A stretch of DNA of 64,000 nucleotides from Bryobacterales bacterium (lineage in GTDB: Bacteria > Acidobacteriota > Terriglobia > Bryobacterales > Bryobacteraceae), in the NCBI GenBank assembly GCA_019261985.1, contig JAFAQY010000072.1:1-64000 (forward strand), read 5' to 3'. How positions within the stretch are numbered: position 1 is the first letter of the stretch; each line of letters starts with the position of its first letter. The translations under genes were made by a program, and so were the position numbers. Positions 47,075 to 55,761 of this stretch are shown here, piece by piece. A model generated the notes under the pieces. That model was given only the letters and a program-made list of their open reading frames with translations. It made no database searches and had not been told where the DNA came from.

Positions 47075-48571
47075 TCAGGGTGTTGGCTTGGATGTTTTAT
47101 CCGCTTTCGGCGCGGGCTTTGCCCCCGCGGTAGCCGGCTCGCCCCGGCGGACTTCCTCGAAGTATTTTTCCACGAATTGCTGGTAGGCGAGCGGAACTTC
47201 ATCGCGGTGGATTTCGCCACCGGCTTCAGCGTGGGTGGCCTGCTGCGATGACCAGGCGGTTTTCAGCGTCTGCTTGCTGGAGCCGACCTCCATCATCACT
47301 TCGCCCGTGATATTTTGCGACCGCTTTCCCAGAATCTCGCTGATCTTGCCCATGGCTTGAAGCTCCTGGGCTTCCTTCAAAGCTTTTTCGCCATCCTGCG
47401 AGCCGATCCCGTTCTTCGCGTCTTGCGCGGCCTGTTTTGCGGCCTTATCGCTGTTCTGCGCGTCGTTGGCGTCCTTCTGCTGGTCACCCTGGCTCTGCGT
47501 ATCGCCGTTCAGATCGGCCTGGGATTGCTGGTTATCCTTGGCCTGCTCGCCTTTTTGGCCGGGCTCCTGTTTGTCGCCGGGCTGGCCCTTCTGCGTATTC
47601 TTTGCCGACTTCTCGCCCTCGCTGGATGACTTCATTTTGTTCATCATGTTCGCCAGCGCATCGCGCAGCTTGTCCATCATGCTGGAATCCTTGCTGTTGC
47701 CGCCCTTCGAATCCTGCCCGCCGTTTTTGTCGCCTTCCTTGGAGTTGTCGCCCTCCTTTTGATTCTGATCGGAGCCGTTCTTACCCTGATTGGATTGGTC
47801 GCCCTGAGCCTGATCCTGCTTGCCTTTATCCAGGGCTTCCTCGCTGGCCTCGGCCGGATTTTGACCCGGGGTCTTATCCTCGCCGGGTTCGGCGCTGCCG
47901 TTCGGATTTTGCGGCGAATTCAGGTCCTCCGGAGGGCTTTCGGAATCCAGCAACGGATTATCGGCCGGCGAGCTGCCGGCGCGTGGATCGAAACGCGCGC
48001 GCGGCGGCAGATTCTTTGCTTCGGCAGGCTTTGTAGCGAAGAAAGAATCATAGGCGATCTTTAAAAGCGACGGTTGCAGGTTCATGCTGCCCGTAACCAG
48101 GTAGCGCACGCCGAACAGGGCCACGGCCGCAACGGCAAGTCCGGCCACCGGCAAGACATATCGCGGACGGACGGAAGGAACTGCTTCGCGCGGATCGATT
48201 TCCCGCGCCGTTTCCTCAGCCTTTGAGCGCTGCAGATCGCATACCGCCTGACGATCCCCCTGCGGGTGATCGGAAAAATACAGGGCGGTCGAAAGCGCGT
48301 CGGACAACTTCAGGCGCTGGTCGATCCGCTGGGCTAGCTCGTACAGGCTCGGCATGCTCGCGCGCAGCCGGTAAAGGCCAACCCCAAGGCTAACCGCGCC
48401 GAGCGGCAGCAGCCAATACCACTCGAGGACTTGGGTCCCGGTCAGGAGGAGAACTACCAGTCCGCCCATGACGATGGCGGCCGAGAGCACGCTTTTATCG
48501 GCGATTAGATGCGCAAGCTCGCGCCGCCGGGCTTTCGACAGGAGTTCCTTTAGCGACAGATGACCGGGCAA
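47075..48571 (-). CDS. Membrane protein with long Gln/Lys/Asp/Gly low-complexity region (DUF4175-like?)
   Basis: A 498-residue product of unknown role. Two hydrophobic segments near residue 30-60 (SAAIVMGGLVVLLLTGTQVL, YWLLPLGAVSLGVGLY) and one at about 140 (VLPVAGLAVAAVALFGVRYL) flank a SLYELAQRIDQRLKLSDALS block typical of large DUF4175-type inner-membrane proteins. Residues ~200-400 are an extreme Gln/Asn/Asp/Lys/Gly stretch, likely disordered and periplasmic. A C-terminal conserved part, MMEVGSSKQTLKTAWSSQQA ... VPLAYQQFVEKYFEEVRR, looks like the tail of proteins near von Willebrand/MoxR operons. It precedes the NicO gene by 23 bases on the same strand. Confidence 0.7.
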   Translation of the reverse strand: MPGHLSLKELLSKARRRELAHLIADKSVLSAAIVMGGLVVLLLTGTQVLEWYWLLPLGAVSLGVGLYRLRASMPSLYELAQRIDQRLKLSDALSTALYFSDHPQGDRQAVCDLQRSKAEETAREIDPREAVPSVRPRYVLPVAGLAVAAVALFGVRYLVTGSMNLQPSLLKIAYDSFFATKPAEAKNLPPRARFDPRAGSSPADNPLLDSESPPEDLNSPQNPNGSAEPGEDKTPGQNPAEASEEALDKGKQDQAQGDQSNQGKNGSDQNQKEGDNSKEGDKNGGQDSKGGNSKDSSMMDKLRDALANMMNKMKSSSEGEKSAKNTQKGQPGDKQEPGQKGEQAKDNQQSQADLNGDTQSQGDQQKDANDAQNSDKAAKQAAQDAKNGIGSQDGEKALKEAQELQAMGKISEILGKRSQNITGEVMMEVGSSKQTLKTAWSSQQATHAEAGGEIHRDEVPLAYQQFVEKYFEEVRRGEPATAGAKPAPKADKTSKPTP

Positions 48572-48613
48572 GTCAGTCCTTCTAGTTTGCTTATTATGAC
48601 ACGCGGCGCGGTC

Positions 48614-49003
48614 TTATTGAATGACGCGCAAGCGAGGGGATGCGTAACGAGGTATAAGGCGGTCCGTTGTTAACAGCGTAAGATCTTCCTCGATAGCTTG
48701 CGCGATCAGCGCCCGGTCGAAGGGGTCTTGATGGATGGGCGGCAAATCGCAGACCGCGGCGATGTGTCGCGGATTAAGCATAAGCGGCTGTAACCCGAGC
48801 GCTTCGAGCGTTTCAGCCCACCATACACGCGGATTCCCGAGGTCGAGACCGCCTTTCATCGCTTTGATGGTGACTTCCCGATAACTGACGGTGCTCAACA
48901 GAGCGGGCCCTGCATCAACCGCTCGGCGAATCCGCGGGGACAGTTTCTCCGGAACCGTACTCGCTATAAGAACCACACTGGTATCGAGCAAATAGCCGTT
49001 CAA
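48614..49003 (-). CDS. vapC: VapC-like PIN-domain toxin
   Basis: A 129-residue PIN ribonuclease with an intact acidic set: Asp7 (YLLDTSV), Glu in SYREVTIK, Asp in HQDPFDRALIAQA (the DPFDR signature of the PhoH-like/VapC-YefM group) and Asp in LLTTDRLI. The family acts as a tRNA- or rRNA-cleaving toxin in the cytosol. The ATG sits inside the last codon of the antitoxin gene (4-base overlap). Compared with the other VapC at 25833 it has lost no catalytic position. Confidence 0.88.
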   Translation of the reverse strand: MNGYLLDTSVVLIASTVPEKLSPRIRRAVDAGPALLSTVSYREVTIKAMKGGLDLGNPRVWWAETLEALGLQPLMLNPRHIAAVCDLPPIHQDPFDRALIAQAIEEDLTLLTTDRLIPRYASPRLRVIQ

Positions 49004-49233
49004 AAATCACCCGACAGGAATTCGTCCACCGTGAGCGGCCTATCCCAACCCGGCTTCATATGAATTTTCCCTCGCATGGTGCCCCACCGGACTTTTCGTT
49101 CCTTGGGCGGAGGCGGTGGCGTAAGCTGTGCGACCGGCTTGCCGTGGCGCGTAATGACCACGTTTTCGCCTTTCTCGACGGAACGGATGAGTTCGGTCAG
49201 GCGGTCTTTCGCTTCGGTTATGCTGACGTCCAC
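49000..49233 (-). CDS. Phd/YefM-type antitoxin
   Basis: A 77-residue antitoxin. GTG 49233 gives the typical N-terminus VDVSITEAKDRLTELIRSVE then GENVVITRHGKPVAQL; the frame is open further up but no conserved residue precedes the GTG. A Pro-rich PPPPPKERKVRW segment and the DEFLSGDF tail finish it. The N-terminal part is a Phd/YefM DNA-binding domain and the tail should neutralise the toxin. A TATAAT box ends seven bases before the GTG, suggesting that the mRNA starts at or near the initiation codon. Confidence 0.87.
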   Translation of the reverse strand: MDVSITEAKDRLTELIRSVEKGENVVITRHGKPVAQLTPPPPPKERKVRWGTMRGKIHMKPGWDRPLTVDEFLSGDF

Positions 49234-49239
49234 AACGCC

Positions 49240-49271
49240 ATTATAGCCAGATTTTCTGGCCAGAAAGTCAA
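49240..49271 (-). promoter_or_regulatory. Antitoxin-toxin promoter with palindromic operator
   Basis: Reading the minus strand: TTGACT at 49271-49266, a spacer containing the perfect 14-bp palindrome TTTCTGGCCAGAAA (49253-49266, overlapping the -35), a second TCTGGC and TATAAT at 49245-49240, 7 bases before the GTG of the antitoxin. The 20-base spacing is longer than ideal. The palindrome is a plausible autoregulatory operator, and the mRNA may be leaderless. Confidence 0.5.
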
Positions 49272-49523
49272 CGATATTCCTCAGACTGAAATAGCTGGGC
49301 GGCATTTGAGCCGAGCCGAAAGTCTCGGGGTTTGATGAGCGGTGGCGACAACGGCGGCGTTTTTCAGTATTTCTCGCTTATATCGACGGCGTAGCAAATC
49401 GTGCCCCGTACCGAAGCCGCGTCCGTATCGGAAAAGCGTCGCCCAGAACTTGGTCCCGCGGAACTGGAGGGTTCGATTAGATTGTGATGGACTTGGCGGA
49501 AATTCCACCGGAGACGAGCTGAT

Positions 49524-49790
49524 ATGGATTCGAAGAACTCCACTCCAAAGATTGCTGTAATAGCTATTCATGGCGTAGGTGACCACGAACCGTTCGGCAT
49601 GGCGCACGATGTCGTGAGCCTGCTGGGCAACCTTCGAAATGGGCCCTTACCTCGGTACAGTGCCTTTGAAGAGCGGAAAATCCGCATGACCGTTTCTCCC
49701 GTGAAGGCCAGGGAACACGCATTTCGAGCTTCAACACGCGCGCAATCGTCATGTGCAGCGCAGTCCGTACGAGTTGATGAAAAACGAAGT
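49524..49790 (+). pseudogene. 5' fragment of an alpha/beta-hydrolase-like gene
   Basis: ATG 49524 with GGAGACGAG 13-19 bases before it. The first ~65 residues look genuine: PKIAVIAIHGVGDHEPFGMA is the N-terminal strand and oxyanion-type loop of a hydrolase family frequent in this phylum (IxxIHGVGDxxP), followed by VVSLLGNL and RYSAFEERKIRMTVSPVK. From about 49790 on the sequence is antisense to a GMC oxidoreductase, so the rest of the gene is missing. The 49306-49523 spacer shows only this gene's possible leader. Product probably nonfunctional. Confidence 0.5.
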
Positions 49791-51437
49791 TGGGGTCCAA
49801 TGGACGGATTCCGCGCGCCGTGGATGCCCATCACGGACCCGCCGAGAATGCCCACATTCGGCGCCTCATGCGAAAAACCCCAGCGGTCTACGACATTGGT
49901 TTCCGGATTGTCGCCCATTCGCGTCCCCCCGACGGCGTGCCAGGAAAGATTCGGTCCTTCTGCCGCGGCGGGAGTCGTCACCACTTCCACCGCGCCCGCC
50001 GCGCGGAACCATTCGGCCGCCTTCGAGGCGGCGAAGGCGCTAGCTCTGGGCTCGTTTTCCTTTCGACCGCTCGTAATCCGGATCACCGGGTTGCTGAGCG
50101 GGTCTTTCGCCTCGGGATCGAGATCCAAATACGTGTTTTCATATGGCAGCGATGTGCATTGCGCATACGCGCCTCTCCAGCGGCCTGCATTCTCATGAAT
50201 GAATGCTTTCCATTTCGATCCCCACGCGCGCGCCACTCCGAACAGAGGCATATCGGCTGATGCGATGGGGTGAATCTCGGGGCTGATCGTGAGGCTCGCG
50301 CCGCCGATGAAGCCGAGTCCGGCGTGGTCGAAGTTATCGTCCGCCCAATTATTCACGACCACGGCTTGAGCGTTCGCTCCGTACCAAACGTTGAGATCCT
50401 TCGGAAACAAGGCATAGCACTCGCGTCCGTTCCAATGTCCGATGTAGTGTTTGCCCACCTGACCGCGGTTGTTGGATGAACCGTTCGGCCACGCTTTGCT
50501 TTTTGACAAAAGCAGCAGCCGCGCGTTTTCGTAAGTGTAGGAGGCTAACAGCACCACCTTCGCAGGCTGAAAATAATCCTGGCGTCACGCACGTATTCGA
50601 CTCCGGTGACCTTGCCTCCGGAATCCGTGCGAATGCGCGTGACATGCGCGCGCTCGAAGATGGTCAGATTCTTGGTTTTTAGCGCGGCGGGAATGGTCGT
50701 GGTTGCAGTGGAATTCTTGGCCCGCACGTGGCATCCGTTCTGCTCGCCGAAGCCGTGGCAGGCGCATACGGCCCGGCCTCGATACGGTTCCGAATTGATC
50801 GCCCCGGGCGAGCGGTGCGGGTTCCAGCCCAGCTTTCTCGCCGCCGAAGTCAGCATTTGCGTAAAATCGGTGTCGCGCAACGGCGCCATCGGATATTCGC
50901 GTTTGCGCGGCCCTTCGAATATGTTGCCGTTCGGGTCGATTTTCCCTTGAATGTTGCCGGCTTTTCCGGAAACGCCGATTCCATATTCGACGAGATCGTA
51001 ATACGGCTCAAGGTCGCTATATTCCAGCGGCCAGTCTTCGACGGTGGTACCCTTCGGCAGCGCGCCGGCGCCGTAACGCTTGATGGTTCCGAGCGCGCCC
51101 GAAAATCCCAGGGATGGAAGCGCCAACTGTTGGCGTAATAGTGAATCGACGTTCCGCCCACCGCGTTCATCATCATCATTCCGCTGGTGGCGCGGCGCGC
51201 GCGCTGATCAGCAGAGGCGCGGAAGGTGGGCGTTTCCGCCCGCGCTTTGTTTCCGGTCGTGACAAGGCCGCGAACATTGTTGTAAAGTTCGTCGGCATGG
51301 AACTGCGCGGGATCCATGCGGCTGCCCGCTTCAAGACCGGCGACTTTCAAACCGGCGCGCGCCAGCGGCAACACCGCGACGCCTCCCGCAGCGCCCAAGC
51401 CGATTACGGCAACGTCGACAAGTTTCAGGCTTTCCAT
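49790..51437 (-). pseudogene. GMC-family oxidoreductase, frameshifted and 3'-truncated
   Basis: Starts at 51437 with the FAD motif VIGLGAAGGVAVLPLARAG and LEAGSRMDPAQF, then NAVGGTSIHYYANSWRFHPW. About position 51088 the frame slips (a GGTTCC site where GGTTTCC would keep it) and continues TIKRYGAGALPKGTTVED, GRAVCACHGFGEQNGC. Near 50580 it slips again, going from YVRDA to DYFQPAKVVLLASYTYENAR and on through NLSWHAVGGTRMGDNPETNV and HEAPNVGILGGSVMGIHGARNPSI, then ends in foreign sequence at about 49790. GMC enzymes continue ~25 residues past GARNP. Resembles gluconate 2-dehydrogenase-like large subunits with cytochrome c partners. Confidence 0.8.
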
Positions 51438-51499
51438 TGCGCCTCAAGAAGTGTATCAGGGCACTCCCTGAAAGTGGGTACGTGTTCAAATAGGGACCA

Positions 51500-51540
51500 G
51501 GCGGGTTGGCAACCCGCCGCAGGTTGGCAACCTGCCCCAC
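51500..51540. repeat. Modular palindromic repeat, half copy
   Basis: Two modules, GGCGGGTTGGCAACCCGCC (51500-51518) and GCAGGTTGGCAACCTGC (51519-51535), plus the right end CCCAC. It lies five bases past the stop of the IPT-domain gene, so the first hairpin may serve as its terminator. Confidence 0.8.
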
Positions 51541-51544
51541 GCAG

Positions 51545-51874
51545 CTATTCAATCGTAACGCGCACTGGTTCCTCAATCAGTTGGTCCTTGGTCGTATGAA
51601 CCATCAGCGCCCACCGGTGCGCCTTCGCCGATTCGGGAACTTTGAACTTGATTGCCTTGGCGGTCTGTTCCGTCATTTCGACCTTAATATCCGTCTTGCC
51701 GTCGGTCAGATAAAGCATGTCGACATTCTTCTTGTCGATCCCATCCCCGTTCACGGTGACCACGTCTCCCACCTTGGCGGTCGCTGGATCGACACTGGCG
51801 ACTTTCAATTCTTGACCGCAGAGAATGGGGACCAGCAGGATAACGCCTGCGGCAATGAATTTCCAACAACTCAT
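51545..51874 (-). CDS. Secreted IPT/TIG-domain protein
   Basis: A 109-residue product. The ATG 51874 has GGAGG seven bases upstream on the minus strand; the frame continues upstream without conserved sequence. A signal peptide (FIAAGVILLVPILCGQE; the Cys could be a lipobox) is followed by one Ig-like IPT/TIG domain: LKVASVDPATAKVGDVVTVN, GDGIDKKNVDMLYLTDGKTD, AIKFKVPESAKAHRWALMVH and EPVRVTIE. It probably binds another surface protein or polysaccharide. Isolated on its strand. Confidence 0.78.
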   Translation of the reverse strand: MSCWKFIAAGVILLVPILCGQELKVASVDPATAKVGDVVTVNGDGIDKKNVDMLYLTDGKTDIKVEMTEQTAKAIKFKVPESAKAHRWALMVHTTKDQLIEEPVRVTIE

Positions 51875-52107
51875 AGTTGCCTCCTCACTTGGAGAAAACT
51901 CGCGCAAAGCAGATTGCGGAGCGAACGATTTGAAAGGCTTCGAACATCGCGCCATTTGCGTTCCCGGAGCAATTTATCCCTTTTTGAGAAAAGATGCAAG
52001 GGGATTAAGCTGACCGCCAAGGGCCGGGATCGAGCCCGCCAAGCGCAACCGGAGCGGCACGGATACGTCTGACAATCCAAGAGGTTAAACTCAAGGAGGG
52101 ACTCTCT

Positions 52108-52875
52108 ATGCTCATTCGGGCCATTCCAACGGTTCTAGCCTGCGCGCTGGTTGCCTCGGCGCAGGACACGGCCGCGCAGAAACCAATTTCAAAAACTTAT
52201 TTGGTCGAGTCCGGCACGAAGGTGCCGCTGAGCATGATCAATAGCGTGAGCACGAAGAACTCCGCTCCCGGCGACCGGGTGTATCTCGAGACGGTTTTCC
52301 CGATTTTGGTGGACGGTAAAATCGTGATTCCGCCCGGAAGCTACGTCGCGGGCACGATTACCAAAGTACAAAAACCCGGAAAAGTGAAGGGCCGCGGAGA
52401 ACTCTACCTGCGCTTCGATTCGCTTACTTTACCGAACGGCGTCACGCGAGATTTCCGCGCCCGCGTCTCCAACCTGGACGGGCGGGCAAGCGAAGAACTC
52501 GATCGCACCGAGGGCTCGATCAAGAGCGAGGGCAATAAGGCCGGCGATGCGCGCACCGTCGGCGAGACCACGGCCGTTGGCGCAAGCGTCGGCGCTCTTG
52601 CGGGCGGCATCGAGGGAGCAGCGGGTAAAGGCGCGGGCATCGGCGCCGCTGCGGGGGCGGCCGCGGGGTTAGCCGGCGTGCTTCTGACGCACGGACCGGA
52701 TGCCGTGCTCGCCAAGGGAACGTCGGTTGAGATGGTGCTCGATCGCCAGATTCAATACGACGAAACCGAGCTCGATTTCTCCAACGCCTTGCCGCATCAC
52801 AGCACCAGCGATGGCGGCGGTCCGCTGCCCAGCAAGAAATCGCAGACGCCGAATACCCGGCGGTTCCCGCTGTAA
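52108..52875 (+). CDS. Secreted protein with TrbI/VirB10-like domain and glycine-zipper segment
   Basis: A 255-residue product. GGAGGGAC lies 11 bases before the ATG. A signal peptide (IPTVLACALVASAQ) is followed by a beta-rich region LVESGTKVPLSMINSVSTKN, GDRVYLETVFPILVDGKIVI and PPGSYVAGTITKVQKPGKV like the C-terminal barrel of VirB10/TrbI or a DUF with that fold. A Gly/Ala zipper (GASVGALAGGIEGAAGKGAG, GAAAGAAAGLAGVLLTHG) near residues 160-190 could insert in a membrane. It ends with a strand EMVLDRQIQYD. No conjugation genes are near, so a cell-envelope role is more likely than DNA transfer. It is convergent with the M56 gene, which ends on the next base. Confidence 0.65.
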   Translation: MLIRAIPTVLACALVASAQDTAAQKPISKTYLVESGTKVPLSMINSVSTKNSAPGDRVYLETVFPILVDGKIVIPPGSYVAGTITKVQKPGKVKGRGELYLRFDSLTLPNGVTRDFRARVSNLDGRASEELDRTEGSIKSEGNKAGDARTVGETTAVGASVGALAGGIEGAAGKGAGIGAAAGAAAGLAGVLLTHGPDAVLAKGTSVEMVLDRQIQYDETELDFSNALPHHSTSDGGGPLPSKKSQTPNTRRFPL

Positions 52876-55185
52876 TTAGCGGCGGGCGAGTTTGCTCGGA
52901 TCGACGAATACCCTCACCGTGTAGGTTGCGGGCGTTAAACCGCCGGAAATTACTGGAAAACGCCAGCCCTGAACCGCTTGTATCGCGCTTTGATTCAGGC
53001 TCGTATCGTTGGAGCGAAGCACGGTCACCTCGGCAGCCGTTCCGTCCTTTTGGATTTTCGCGGTAAGCTCGATGGCTTGCGCCAGCGCAGCGGCATTTTG
53101 CGGATCGGGCGCCCACCATGGCGCTTGCGTCGAGGAGTTATTCGGCGCCGTTGTACCGAGCCGGGCAGCGCGCGCGTTTTCTACTGCGATTCGCAGGCGC
53201 TCAAGCGCGGCTTGTGCATCGGGCGAGCGCTGCTGCGCGGCGCGGCTCAGCTCCCGGGTAGCGTCTGAAAGCGGCTTTACGGCGGGGTCGTTGAAGTCAA
53301 CTGCGGGCCTCTTTGTCAGAATATATCCGCTCTCAAAACCGGCCTGATACTGGAGCGACTTCATCTCGGCCTCAAAATACGATATCGGCGTCTCCTTGGA
53401 AGGGCTCTGATCCCGCGGCACGATCGTCATCAATTGCTGGCCGGCGTCGACATGGGAACCCGCGGTGGCCGACAGGTCTTTGACGTATCCTTCGACGGGC
53501 GAGACGATGCGGTTGTGAGCAGGATCGTTCGACTGAAGATCCACAAGGATCTGCCCGCGAGTAACGAATTGTCCGTCCGCAACGTGGACAGCGATGAATG
53601 TTCCGGCAACTTGCGCGCGCACACTCACTGTCCCCGATGGCGAGCCACCCCGGCCCCCAGGCCCCACGAGCTGCGCTACGGCGAGCGGCTTCTCAGGGGC
53701 AGCGGCGGCTGACGGGTCCTTAGTCATGTGGTATTCGCCGGTGCGCGATTCATCGACGAACTCCATCCTTACGTTGGTCCCAATCCATTGGATAAACCGG
53801 TACTGCCAAACGTCGCTGGGAGGATTGGCTTCCGCGAGAGTTTCCCTTTCATCGGGAGGCCCGTATTTGATGTAGATCATTCCGCGGTCGGTCTTCCATC
53901 CGGGAACCGTGGAGCTGCTGAGGTTTTGATTCGCGTAGGCAATGCGGCGATAGTGTTCCTCCCGCATTTCGTTCACGGGTGTGTTTGGGGTGGGGTCGCG
54001 GCGCAGCCAGAACTGCTCGATGAACTGCTGCTGCTCCTCATCGGTTTGAAGACTCTTAAACGCCTTTCGCTCCTCGTCCGTAATGATGTACACGACCTCT
54101 TGGTTGAGCCATTTTTGATAGGGAGTCTCAGGTGACGATACATCCGGCTCGGTGGATGCCGGCGGGTTCTTAGATCGTGCCTGCGCCAGCAGCTTTGGCG
54201 GCTTCGGCGTGAGGATCGAAAGCTTCGGCAGCCTTTCCTCTTGCGGCCCGCCCATCGCGACCGCAAAGGCGACCGCCGCAGCGCCCGCCAACAAAACGGG
54301 CGCGATCGCTCCCCGCCTCGGCTCGGGCTTGCCGAGCAGGCGGCGGACTCGCTGCGTCAGGCTACCGCCCGTCACCGCAAGCGCCGGTTGAACCAGTCCG
54401 CCGCGGTTCTCCTCAAGGGACGCCAGCGCCGCCGCGAATTCGCGCGCATTGCCCAAAGTGGCGACTGCGTCATCGCAGCAATTCTCTCGCTCCTTGCGAA
54501 TCACGGACGAAACCCACCACACCGCCGGGTGATAAAACAGCAGATTTTCGGCGGCGGTCTGAAGCAGATTGACCAGGTAATCCCAGCGCCGGATGTGTGC
54601 CAGTTCGTGAATCAAAAAATATTCGACCTGCTCGGCAGGCAGGCCTGCAAGTAGCCCGGCCGGGAACAAGATCACGGGGCGCAGGCACCCGATCACCACC
54701 GGACCTTGCGTCAGGCAAGATTCGAGCAAAGCTACCGGCCTCGTCACGCGAATAACGGCAGCGAGCTCGCGTACACGCTGTTGCCAGGGCTCGGGAGCAA
54801 GGCAGACGCCGACTCTCCGCAGGCGCTGCGTGGCGAGCCAACTCGCAAGGCTGCGCAGCGAGAACAGCGACGCCCCCAACACCCAAACCGGCGTTAGCCA
54901 CCACGGCGGGGTCATGGGCCCCTGAGAAGCGGCAGGCAAGTCCCCGTTGGGCGGCGCGAATCTCCACACGAACTCAGGCGGTCGCAGGGGAGGTGCCGCG
55001 ATATGAGGCCAGTAATGCACCAATGTCGCGCCGAATGCCACGACCATCGCCAGCATTGCAGTGCACGCAATGACATAGCGCGTGGAAGCCGAGCGCGTGA
55101 TTCGCAAGGAAACAAAAAGCGTAAGCGCAATACCAGCGCCTTCCCAGGTAAAATGCAGCAGCGTCAGAGCCAATGCGGTATTCAT
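52876..55185 (-). CDS. BlaR1-like M56 peptidase fused to GWxTD, lipoyl/HlyD-like and TonB-C domains
   Basis: A 769-residue inner-membrane sensor. Residues 1-130 hold about four transmembrane segments. The M56 metallopeptidase has HELAHIRRWD at 193-202 (zinc His193, Glu194, His197) with ENCCDDA at 234-240. A further transmembrane segment (about 297-312) leads to the periplasm. Residues 356-480 are a GWxTD domain (YQKWLNQEVVYIITDEER, EQFWLRRDPTP, GWKTDRG at 429-435). Residues ~519-590 resemble a biotinyl-lipoyl/HlyD module (VRAQVAGTFIAVHVADGQFV, VSPVEGYVKDLSATAGSHVD) without an obvious lipoyl Lys. A helical linker ends in a TonB C-terminal-like domain (about 700-765, AAEVTVLRSNDTSLNQSAIQ). Three bases downstream of the blaI gene. 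I infer that M56 cleavage of BlaI is switched by the periplasmic part. Confidence 0.85.
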   Translation of the reverse strand: MNTALALTLLHFTWEGAGIALTLFVSLRITRSASTRYVIACTAMLAMVVAFGATLVHYWPHIAAPPLRPPEFVWRFAPPNGDLPAASQGPMTPPWWLTPVWVLGASLFSLRSLASWLATQRLRRVGVCLAPEPWQQRVRELAAVIRVTRPVALLESCLTQGPVVIGCLRPVILFPAGLLAGLPAEQVEYFLIHELAHIRRWDYLVNLLQTAAENLLFYHPAVWWVSSVIRKERENCCDDAVATLGNAREFAAALASLEENRGGLVQPALAVTGGSLTQRVRRLLGKPEPRRGAIAPVLLAGAAAVAFAVAMGGPQEERLPKLSILTPKPPKLLAQARSKNPPASTEPDVSSPETPYQKWLNQEVVYIITDEERKAFKSLQTDEEQQQFIEQFWLRRDPTPNTPVNEMREEHYRRIAYANQNLSSSTVPGWKTDRGMIYIKYGPPDERETLAEANPPSDVWQYRFIQWIGTNVRMEFVDESRTGEYHMTKDPSAAAAPEKPLAVAQLVGPGGRGGSPSGTVSVRAQVAGTFIAVHVADGQFVTRGQILVDLQSNDPAHNRIVSPVEGYVKDLSATAGSHVDAGQQLMTIVPRDQSPSKETPISYFEAEMKSLQYQAGFESGYILTKRPAVDFNDPAVKPLSDATRELSRAAQQRSPDAQAALERLRIAVENARAARLGTTAPNNSSTQAPWWAPDPQNAAALAQAIELTAKIQKDGTAAEVTVLRSNDTSLNQSAIQAVQGWRFPVISGGLTPATYTVRVFVDPSKLARR

Positions 55186-55188
55186 TGC

Positions 55189-55578
55189 TTATTTCTCCTC
55201 GTATTCATCCAGCATTCTGCGGATCTCTTGCAGTTCCTGCTTTGAGGCACGCCGCGCGGAGAGCGCGCCGAGAAGCAGACTCTTTGCCGAGCCGTTAAAC
55301 GCGCGCTGCATCAGGTCGCCCGCGAGCTGCCGCTGCGTCCATTCGGGCGGGCGGCTGGCCGCATACACGTGCGCGCGCTGCTTCTCATCGCGGCGCACCA
55401 ACCCCTTCTCCGCCATGATCTGCAGCAGCTTCAGGACCGTGGTGTACTGCGCGGGCTTGCGCTGAAGAATGGTTTCATGAACGTCGCGGACCGTGGAAGG
55501 GCCGCGGCTCCAGAGGACCGTCAGGATTTCAAGCTCGGCATCCGTCGGCCGGGGTAAATCGGTAGGTTTCGCCGCCAT
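55189..55578 (-). CDS. blaI: BlaI/MecI-family transcriptional repressor
   Basis: A 129-residue winged-helix dimer. N-terminal winged helix PTDAELEILTVLWSRGPSTV, RDVHETILQRKPAQYTTVLK and LLQIMAEKGLVRRDEKQRAH. The C-terminal dimerisation helices include QRQLAGDLMQRAFNGSAKSL and KQELQEIRRMLDEYEEK. BlaI proteins bind as dimers to dyad operators and are released when the M56 partner cleaves them; the partner gene follows after 3 bases. The likely autoregulated promoter is 20-40 bases before its start codon. Confidence 0.94.
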   Translation of the reverse strand: MAAKPTDLPRPTDAELEILTVLWSRGPSTVRDVHETILQRKPAQYTTVLKLLQIMAEKGLVRRDEKQRAHVYAASRPPEWTQRQLAGDLMQRAFNGSAKSLLLGALSARRASKQELQEIRRMLDEYEEK

Positions 55579-55580
55579 AT

Positions 55581-55615
55581 ACGAAGACTTTACTACGACA
55601 CTCTTCGTGAGTCAA
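55581..55615 (-). promoter_or_regulatory. blaI-M56 promoter overlapped by an inverted repeat
   Basis: Minus strand: TTGACT (-35, 55615-55610), exactly 17 bases, then TAAAGT (-10, 55592-55587), ending 9 bases before the blaI ATG (55578-55576). Arms ACGAAGA/TCTTCGT (55581-55587 and 55602-55608) bracket the spacer and overlap the -10. The short distance from -10 to ATG implies a very short leader. Likely BlaI operator, by position. Confidence 0.55.
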
Positions 55616-55761
55616 GCGTTATTTTATGCTCTGCCGCGCTGCATGCTATACTCCCACCAGAGATCTAGCGCCGCCCGAGTCTTCGCTGCGCAAACTTCGG
55701 TCCGTCCTCCCGATCTCGAATTCATCCCCGTAGAGCCCTAAAAACCAAAAAGGAGTGCTCT

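Noticed and set aside
49568-50557. 329-codon frame as an independent gene
   Set aside because: It is the C-terminal two-thirds of the frameshifted GMC oxidoreductase and has no own start.
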